From Pseudopedobacter sp039918235 (lineage in GTDB: Bacteria; Bacteroidota; Bacteroidia; Sphingobacteriales; Sphingobacteriaceae): a DNA stretch of 11,926 bases. Below the pieces are notes generated by a model. It was not told the DNA's origin and did no database searches. It worked only from the letters and a program-made list of their open reading frames with translations. Within the stretch, counting starts at the first letter, position 1, and each line of letters opens with the position of its first letter. The stretch lies in assembly GCA_039918235.1 (NCBI GenBank), contig JBDSHZ010000129.1:1-11926 (forward strand), read 5' to 3'. This document shows, in pieces, positions 6,119-11,926 of the stretch. The position numbers and the translations under genes are program-made.

Positions 6119-8110
6119 TTATTTTAGATAATTTTGATATTCGTCATCCGTGGCACAGTCCCACCAGATTGGCATTGACCAAATATTTGGATCACCAGCA
6201 TGTGGATTTAATGCCAATGTATTGATAGAGTTATAATTTATTTCATAAGTTGGAGGCAAGGCCCAACGACGCATCCAATATCTTACATCGGTTTTACTAG
6301 TACCCGTTAATTGAGCGCCACCTGTAAATAACGGACCTCTATCATAACCCGGATAAACAACCCCAAAACTTCCAACATTACCTGCGCTAAAATTGAATCT
6401 ACGCATATCATTCCAGTTTTCTATGCTACATCCCATTGCAATAAATTTTTGCAACATGATATCTTTCATGGTTAAAGTACCTGCATTTTGAGCAACAGCA
6501 TTACTTAAAAGATAAGCATTAATTTCAGCTTGATTCATAGGCTTCATATCTGGGTTGGTTGTTCCGTAACTTCCCTGCCATTCAGACAATTTTGCCTGCA
6601 TCATATCAAGATTTGCCTGTACACCTGCCTTATAAGCTATGTAGGCATTGCCCAGGTCGGCTTTTCTCATGTATACTTCTGCTTTAATAAAGCACATTTC
6701 ATGGTAGGTTAAAAACTCAAAATCAGAAACCGGATGAATTTGAAATGAACCTGTAGAACCCACTACACCTGCGGCATAAGCATCTTTATTAACATACCAA
6801 TTCACATCTGTTTGTGGCTGGGTTGCTATCCCTGAAGTGGCAAGGGAGTTACTGCGTAAACTTACATAAACAGTATCGCCGGCTAATGCATAATTGGTAT
6901 TATTGATATACATTGAACCAGCCTTGTAAGTAACAGTTACATCATTTGCACTAACGGTGTAAGTTTTTCCTTTGGCAGTTAAAGAAGCAATAAAATCAGC
7001 TCTGTCTGTAGCGTTTGCGATAGTATATTTTATTTTCGTATCGGCAGTAGCATAAGTTGGAGTGGCAATAGAATTAGGTCCAACTTTCTGTAATCTTGTT
7101 GCGGCGCCATAAGAATCCACACCTACAGAACGGGTCCAGTTATAAGATTGCACTTTACCACTCGCATCAAGTTTAACATTTGTCATGGAGGACGGAACAA
7201 TTTTGGTCATCCTAGGATCTGCTACTCCAGAACTACGCATATTTGTTAATAGGTTGTAGTAAAACTGGGAAATACGTTGGTTGTTGCCATAAGCTGCGTA
7301 ATTAAAGTTTCCGTTTGTTGAAATAGGATCACCAAGTAAATAATCCGTCACGGTATTATCGTTCAAACTTTGTTCTACTACATTATCAGCAATAGACTGT
7401 GGCCCTTTTGATAAACAGTACAGAATAGAATCTGCATTATATAGGTCTGATTTTTTTGATAATTTTAGCATGTAACGGGCCTTTAAACCCCAGCATAGTT
7501 TTATCCATTTGTTTACATCGCCTTTATTCATCATATCACCTGCAACAAGTGAAGGCGCACCAACTTCCTGAGTTTTACTAAATAGGCTGATGGCTTCATT
7601 TAATTTAGCCATACATCCGTTATAAATGGTTTTGCCGTTATCTGGCTTAGGACTTGGATTCCCAGTTCCTGCCTCAGTATAAGGCATTTCTCCATAAAGA
7701 TCAAGCATTTGCATATAACCTAGCGCATGGAAAACATCGGCGGCAGCCATGTAATGATAAGCGCCCTGATCCTTCGCAGTGTTATACATATCAACCAAAT
7801 TGGAAGAGCTTTCTACAAACCAGGTTTGATATGGAGTGGTAGAATTAGAATTGGAACATTGCCATGTAGTGGAAAATGTGTTTTGAGCAGCCGCAATAGC
7901 GTAATAAACACCTGACTGGCATGCAGTACGATAATTTGTAACTCCTGCAGAGTACATATAAAAGTGCTGAATCCAGGGTAACCTGTTCTGGAGCAAAACA
8001 CTTTTATTGTTTGGATTATCTGGATCTACGTTAACATCCAACCATTTTTTACACGAAGTTAAACCTGCAATGAGTAAACAACTGAGTATAATATATTTTA
8101 ATTTTTTCAT
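6119..8110 (-). CDS. SusD/RagB-like nutrient-binding outer-membrane lipoprotein
   Basis: This is the surface lipoprotein that acts as the hinged, substrate-binding lid on its SusC partner. The 663 residues start with a lipoprotein signal (MKKLKYIILS to LTSC; Cys20 is the lipidated residue). Family marks are CKKWLDVNVDPDNPN directly after the Cys, helical TPR-like regions (about 105-140, 160-235), the segment FLTYHEMCFIKAEVYMRKAD (466-485), and MLQKFIAMGCSIENWNDMRR (552-571), as in the SusD-like_2 type of proteins. It is longer than common SusD proteins (roughly 480-600). The excess seems to lie around 355-445, a Thr/Val/Tyr-rich beta-like insertion. SusC ends 20 bp upstream and the pair is surely co-transcribed. 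No enzyme gene shows whether the ligand is glycan, peptide or something else. The C-terminus is intact. Confidence 0.95.
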   Translation of the reverse strand: MKKLKYIILSCLLIAGLTSCKKWLDVNVDPDNPNNKSVLLQNRLPWIQHFYMYSAGVTNYRTACQSGVYYAIAAAQNTFSTTWQCSNSNSTTPYQTWFVESSSNLVDMYNTAKDQGAYHYMAAADVFHALGYMQMLDLYGEMPYTEAGTGNPSPKPDNGKTIYNGCMAKLNEAISLFSKTQEVGAPSLVAGDMMNKGDVNKWIKLCWGLKARYMLKLSKKSDLYNADSILYCLSKGPQSIADNVVEQSLNDNTVTDYLLGDPISTNGNFNYAAYGNNQRISQFYYNLLTNMRSSGVADPRMTKIVPSSMTNVKLDASGKVQSYNWTRSVGVDSYGAATRLQKVGPNSIATPTYATADTKIKYTIANATDRADFIASLTAKGKTYTVSANDVTVTYKAGSMYINNTNYALAGDTVYVSLRSNSLATSGIATQPQTDVNWYVNKDAYAAGVVGSTGSFQIHPVSDFEFLTYHEMCFIKAEVYMRKADLGNAYIAYKAGVQANLDMMQAKLSEWQGSYGTTNPDMKPMNQAEINAYLLSNAVAQNAGTLTMKDIMLQKFIAMGCSIENWNDMRRFNFSAGNVGSFGVVYPGYDRGPLFTGGAQLTGTSKTDVRYWMRRWALPPTYEINYNSINTLALNPHAGDPNIWSMPIWWDCATDDEYQNYLK

Positions 8111-8130
8111 AATCTGTTTTTTCTAATTAA

Positions 8131-11100
8131 TTAAAAAGTAAGATTTAATCCGAAGGTAAAACTGGTTACAGCGGGTACTCCCAGATAATCTATTCCTGTA
8201 GAACCAGAACCTCCAGTCCCTCCTGCAGCGCTTACTTCAGGATCCATTCCTTTATAATTAGTCCATGTATAGAGATTAGTACCTACTAACGTAGCAGACA
8301 AACCCTTAATGGCCTTTACTTTCTTTACCATATCATCAAAGTCATAAGTTAATGATAGGGAACGTAGTTTTAACCAATTCACAGAGGTGATAAAGTTATA
8401 AGAATTAGCAGCGTAGTTATCCCAATACCTTTGAATCATGGCTGTACCTGCAACACTTGTAGTACCTATAGTGTAGGTTTGACCAGCATCATAAGTTTGT
8501 GTAAAATCTGCACCAGTTGTGCTGTTCACGCCTGTAACAGTAACCGATTGCCTGTTGTTCAGTAAAGTCCTTTCACTTAGGCCTTTTGTAACCAATGCAT
8601 ATTCGGTACCATTAAAGATATCACCACCTTTTCTAATATCTAACAGAAAAGCAAGTGAAAGCTTTTTGTATCTGAATGAATTATTAAAACCACCAATAAA
8701 ACTGGACTCACGATTACCTACAACTGGGTTAGTGGTATTTAATTTATACAATCCTGTTGTTGGGTCAATCTGGTAACGACCATTTGGAATCTCCACTTTA
8801 TTTGCATCAACCTCACGCAGATAAGTTTGACCAGTCATTCCTAGAAAGAAACCTCCGTTAGGAACAGACGCTGCTTTTATTGTACCAAACTGTGCATCTG
8901 TTGGGTAAAAATAGGCAACCCCCGGAAGGAATTGGCCTAGCCTGCCCTTGTTATAAGAAAAGTTAAGCATTACATCCCATGAAAAATTCTTTTTTACGAT
9001 AGGTTTACCTGTCAATGCAATTTCCATCCCTTTGTTAATTACAGAACCCGTATTGAGTGAACTGAAAATAAATCCACCGGATTGTGCTAAACGTGGTTGG
9101 GCAATTTGATTTTTTGTTTGGCTATGGTAATAGGTATAATCCAAACCAATACGGCCATTCAGGAATCTGAACTCCCCACCAATTTCCCAAGAATCCTGAA
9201 TCTCAGGTTGCAAAATAGGGTTACCAGCAGAAAATTGATTACCTACAGCAGTATAAGAACCAATGATGTACGGAGAATTTACATAAGTAAGTGTTGCATA
9301 AGGATTGGCATCTTTACCTACCTCTGCCCAGCTTGCTCTTATTTTTCCAAAAGAAAGTATATTACTTTTTGGAAGCAACTCTGAGAAAACCAGAGAACCG
9401 CTTACTGAAGGATAAAAATAGGACCTATTCTCTACAGGTAATGTAGATGACCAGTCATTACGTCCTGTTACGGTTAAATAAGCAATCCCTTTATAAGATA
9501 CGCCCGCTTCTCCATAAGCACCTATCAAACGCTTTTTTGTTGTTCCGTCAGTTAAAAATTTATTAGCGTTATTAATGTTAGCTAAACTGATTGTACCTGG
9601 TGTGGTAAAATTGTATCCATAATGGTTCTGACCTACTACTTCAGTACTTTCAGAAGTGGAACCCAACATCAGGTGGGTATCAAAACCTCCAAATGTTTTA
9701 TGAAAATTACTCATGAAGGTAGTGCTAAGGTAAGTGTAGTCAACCAAGTTTTTACTTAAACGGCCATTCTGGTATAATGGAGACACAGCAGAACCCGGAG
9801 TGATGTACGTATAATCATTCGTAGCATATTGATCATAGCCCAAACGGCCTGTAACATCCCACCAATCGGCTATTTTATAGTTCCCGCTTAACCCACCTGT
9901 AAAACGCTTGGTATTAGATGTTAAATTATCCTGATTGATAATCCAATAAGGGTTGTCAATATCATTTTCTAAAGCGAGTGTTCCGGCATACGGGCGAAAT
10001 TGGGATCCATCAACATTAATATAATTTTTTAGATTAAATACCGTGGGCGAAGTGTACAGTGCCTGCATACTTCCCACACCACTTCCGTATAAACCTGAAG
10101 TTGTTAATGTTCTGTCAATATCAGCCACAGAGTAAGCGGCATTTGCATCTACAATTAACTTTCCATATTTCTGTTGGCCATTAAAACGGAAAGTAGTTTT
10201 ATCATAACCTGTACCCGGCACAATGCCTGACTGGTCAAAATTAGATCCCGATAAAAAGAAAGAACCATTTTTTGAACCTCCTGAAACATTTACGTTGTTA
10301 TCGTACATTGTTCCATTATCGAAGAAATCCCCAATATTATCATAAATCTTATCAGCAGAAGTAAGCATTTTACCCCATGAGCTGTAAGCGTTCAGATCAC
10401 TGAAAACACCATTTGCAGCATATGAACCTGGCCCAAATTGGGTTTGAACTTCCGGCAACTTATTAGCAGATGAAGTACTTAGCCTGCTACTGAAGTTCAC
10501 TTTTGTAACTCCTTCGGCGCCCTTTTTGGTAGTGATAATCACCACACCGTCAGCAGCTCTTGAACCATATAAGGCAGCGGCAGCGGCACCTTTTAAAACC
10601 GAAAGGCTCTCAATGTCCTCTGGGTTAATATCCATCACGCGGTTAGAGTAAGTAGTATTACTTCTAGTCAAACCATCCGTTCCTGAATTACCGGTTACTG
10701 TAGTTGAGTTGTCATAAATAATCCCATCCACAACAAATAATGGCTGATTCTGACGACCTTCTGAAGTAGAATTACCTCCACGAATAGTAATAGAAGCCCC
10801 TGCACCAGCAGAACCACCAAACTGGGTAATATTTACACCTGGAACTTTGCCAGCCAAAGAATTTACGATGTTGGTACTTTTATTTTTCATCAGTTCCTCG
10901 GCATTTAGCTCTGTAACCGAATAGCCTAACGCCTTTCGTTCTTTTTTAATACCGAGTGCGGTTACCACTACCTCGTTCAGTGATTTTGTATCCTGTTTTA
11001 GGGCAACGTCAATTACATTTGTAGTGCCAACTGTTTTTTCCTGACTGATGGTCCCTAGAAATGAAAAGGCTATTACATCTCCCACTTTTGTTCTAACGGA

Positions 11101-11283
11101 GTATTTACCTGAAGCATCTGTTTGAGATCCGATAGTGGAACCTTTAATTTTAACGGACACACCTGGTAAAGGCAAGCCGTCATCTGCAGAAGTTACTGTT
11201 CCGGACACCGTTTTCTCTTGGGCAAAAGCTTGCCCTGCAAGTAAAAACAATCCGAAAAGCAACAAGAGTACGTTTTTTTTCAT
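8131..11283 (-). CDS. SusC/RagA-like TonB-linked outer-membrane transporter
   Basis: This is the transporter channel of a SusCD complex, powered by TonB-ExbB-ExbD through the inner membrane. The chosen ATG at 11283 gives MKKNVLLLLF and a signal peptide cleaved near AFA|Q (21-22); the frame stays open 25 codons upstream but that part is not a signal sequence. The protein has 1050 residues, in the family's usual range. Order: carboxypeptidase-regulatory-like domain (about 25-97, TVSGTVTSADDGLPLPGVSV), TonB box LNEVVVTALG (102-111), plug (about 115-257) with the SusC signatures SITIRGGNS (164-172), PLFVVDGIIYDN (181-192) and LKGAAAAALYGSRAADGVVIITTKKG (230-255), then a large barrel ending in the terminal-Phe strand TFGLNLTF. 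It is first in the operon with the SusD-like gene, divergent from a DeoR regulator. The substrate is unknown. Confidence 0.96.
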   Translation of the reverse strand: MKKNVLLLLFGLFLLAGQAFAQEKTVSGTVTSADDGLPLPGVSVKIKGSTIGSQTDASGKYSVRTKVGDVIAFSFLGTISQEKTVGTTNVIDVALKQDTKSLNEVVVTALGIKKERKALGYSVTELNAEELMKNKSTNIVNSLAGKVPGVNITQFGGSAGAGASITIRGGNSTSEGRQNQPLFVVDGIIYDNSTTVTGNSGTDGLTRSNTTYSNRVMDINPEDIESLSVLKGAAAAALYGSRAADGVVIITTKKGAEGVTKVNFSSRLSTSSANKLPEVQTQFGPGSYAANGVFSDLNAYSSWGKMLTSADKIYDNIGDFFDNGTMYDNNVNVSGGSKNGSFFLSGSNFDQSGIVPGTGYDKTTFRFNGQQKYGKLIVDANAAYSVADIDRTLTTSGLYGSGVGSMQALYTSPTVFNLKNYINVDGSQFRPYAGTLALENDIDNPYWIINQDNLTSNTKRFTGGLSGNYKIADWWDVTGRLGYDQYATNDYTYITPGSAVSPLYQNGRLSKNLVDYTYLSTTFMSNFHKTFGGFDTHLMLGSTSESTEVVGQNHYGYNFTTPGTISLANINNANKFLTDGTTKKRLIGAYGEAGVSYKGIAYLTVTGRNDWSSTLPVENRSYFYPSVSGSLVFSELLPKSNILSFGKIRASWAEVGKDANPYATLTYVNSPYIIGSYTAVGNQFSAGNPILQPEIQDSWEIGGEFRFLNGRIGLDYTYYHSQTKNQIAQPRLAQSGGFIFSSLNTGSVINKGMEIALTGKPIVKKNFSWDVMLNFSYNKGRLGQFLPGVAYFYPTDAQFGTIKAASVPNGGFFLGMTGQTYLREVDANKVEIPNGRYQIDPTTGLYKLNTTNPVVGNRESSFIGGFNNSFRYKKLSLAFLLDIRKGGDIFNGTEYALVTKGLSERTLLNNRQSVTVTGVNSTTGADFTQTYDAGQTYTIGTTSVAGTAMIQRYWDNYAANSYNFITSVNWLKLRSLSLTYDFDDMVKKVKAIKGLSATLVGTNLYTWTNYKGMDPEVSAAGGTGGSGSTGIDYLGVPAVTSFTFGLNLTF

Positions 11284-11468
11284 ATTGAATAATTTAAAGT
11301 TTAGTGATACATTCCTGAATATGCAGTATTTAAGTGCAATAAGCATATAAAGATTCAATTAATTGCACAAAAACGCAAATTATTTTAATAAAATATTTAA
11401 ATTTTAAAGTGTCTAAAATACACTCATTACTGTTTTAAATCATTGTAATTCAGATTATTGATTCATTA

Positions 11469-11496
11469 ATGACTTATTTTAAATTAAATAAGTCAT
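11469..11496. promoter_or_regulatory. Perfect 11-bp inverted repeat, candidate operator
   Basis: ATGACTTATTT (11469-11479) is mirrored exactly by AAATAAGTCAT (11486-11496) across a 6-bp centre. The repeat lies mid-way in the divergent region, 186 bp from the SusC start and 141 bp from the DeoR-like start. Arm centres are about 17 bp apart, roughly one and a half helical turns. It has no GC-rich core or T-run, so a protein-binding site is more likely than a terminator. Binding by the adjacent DeoR-like protein is inferred from position only. Confidence 0.55.
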
Positions 11497-11536
11497 AAAA
11501 TTAATATTATATCAAAAAAAATTTCCCAAAAAAATA

Positions 11537-11595
11537 TTGCAATTACTTGCAAAACACTACCTTCAATGTTGCAAAATATGGCTCTTCAGATTGCA
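11537..11595. promoter_or_regulatory. Four phased TTGCA words upstream of the DeoR-like gene
   Basis: TTGCA occurs in the same orientation at 11537, 11547, 11569 and 11591, so the steps are 10, 22 and 22 bp, close to one, two and two helical turns. The first three extend to TTGCAA, which is palindromic. A regulator bound to these would occupy one face of the DNA just upstream of the regulator gene. DeoR proteins often bind several spaced repeats, so autoregulation is possible, but the word is short and the region AT-rich. Confidence 0.4.
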
Positions 11596-11636
11596 TTTTT
11601 TACTTCAAAACTCAAAATCTATATTTACAAAAAAAA

Positions 11637-11926
11637 ATGATGCTTAAAAAGGAAAGACATTCGTTCATTATGAAGCAGATTAACCTTCACAACAAGGTTT
11701 TATCTTCAGACTTAAGTCAGCAACTAAATGTATCTGAAGATACCATCAGAAGAGACTTGAATGAGCTAGACGAAACGGGCAAACTATTAAAAGTACACGG
11801 AGGGGCATTGTCAAAGTCTTTTCATTTCCCATTTCATCAGAATGAGGTTTATGCAGTAGAATCTAAAAAGCTAGTTGCTTTAAAAGCCATAAAGTTATTG
11901 AACGAAGGAATGGTCATCTTAACAGG
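11637..11926 (+). CDS. DeoR/GlpR-family transcriptional regulator (3' end outside window)
   Basis: The first 96 residues of a DeoR-family repressor are visible; the reading frame is open to the right edge. Start is at the tandem ATGs at 11637 or 11640. The N-terminal winged helix-turn-helix shows the family pattern: LSSDLSQQLNVSEDTIRRDL (about 22-41), then the turn ETGKLLKVHGGAL (46-58), the standard DeoR signature with the recognition helix DTIRRDL. After a linker, ESKKLVALKAIKLLNEGMVILT (75-96) begins the DeoR C-terminal sensor domain, which in known members binds phosphorylated sugars or similar metabolites. It is divergent from the SusC-like gene, so control of SusC/SusD is plausible from position; control of unseen genes to the right is equally possible. 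Expected full length in the family is about 250 residues. Confidence 0.93.
   Translation, partial: MMLKKERHSFIMKQINLHNKVLSSDLSQQLNVSEDTIRRDLNELDETGKLLKVHGGALSKSFHFPFHQNEVYAVESKKLVALKAIKLLNEGMVILT

Larger units (their letters stand above)
11284..11636. promoter_or_regulatory. Divergent regulatory region between SusC-like and DeoR-like genes
   Basis: This 353-bp gap is extremely AT-rich, codes for no convincing protein, and must hold both divergent promoters. It contains the palindrome CAATTAATTG (11356-11365), an AGTGT/ACACT inverted repeat (11408-11424), a long inverted repeat (11469-11496) and phased TTGCA words (11537-11595); the last two are listed separately. For the plus-strand regulator, TATATTTA (11620-11627) is one mismatch from the -7 consensus TAnnTTTG and lies 9 bp before the ATG. 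I found no clear match to that consensus for the SusC gene. Confidence 0.6.

Noticed and set aside
9097..9384. 95-codon plus-strand reading frame inside the SusC-like gene
   Set aside because: It is antisense to conserved barrel coding sequence and shows no domain or signal.
11284..11358. 25-codon N-terminal extension of the SusC-like protein
   Set aside because: The extension lies before a textbook MKK signal peptide and has AT-rich spacer composition.

Overview
The window looks like chromosomal DNA from a Bacteroidota bacterium, most likely Sphingobacteriaceae (Pedobacter-like). The reasons are a SusC/SusD outer-membrane pair, a second TonB-dependent receptor with a carboxypeptidase-regulatory-like N-terminus, a PorT-like beta-barrel protein, low GC, no Shine-Dalgarno sites before the starts, and intergenic short-period repeats. 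The genus is an inference from style; no marker gene is present. The window holds no tRNA, rRNA, CRISPR, transposase or phage gene.

Left part (1-3030): a 5'-truncated LytTR response regulator (+) converges on rlmI (-), a 23S rRNA m5C methyltransferase. Two facing arrays of 7-bp repeats separate them. An interspersed-repeat-like block (about 2158-2290) lies between rlmI and a small secreted outer-membrane beta-barrel gene (+, 2364-2951), which ends at a strong hairpin terminator (2990-3030).

Right part (3034-11283): four genes read leftward. In transcription order they are SusC-like receptor (8131-11283), SusD-like lipoprotein (6119-8110), a strong terminator (6061-6097), then a second unit of a 701-residue TonB-dependent receptor (3785-5890) and a secreted TPR-like protein (3034-3684). 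The SusC/SusD pair should form a TonB-powered, lidded uptake complex in the outer membrane. No glycoside hydrolase, peptidase or sulfatase is beside it, so the substrate cannot be read from this window.

Far right (11284-11926): a 353-bp AT-rich divergent regulatory region, with a long perfect inverted repeat and helically phased TTGCA words, separates the SusC gene from a DeoR-family regulator (+, cut by the window end). The regulator is the best candidate for local control of the SusC/SusD operon, and DeoR proteins usually sense phosphorylated sugars or related metabolites.

All genes belong to known families and I do not see an undescribed defence or mobile system. The most notable signals are non-coding: the 7-bp repeat arrays, the repeat block near 2158-2290, the G-free leader of the TPR gene, and the probable operators near the DeoR gene.
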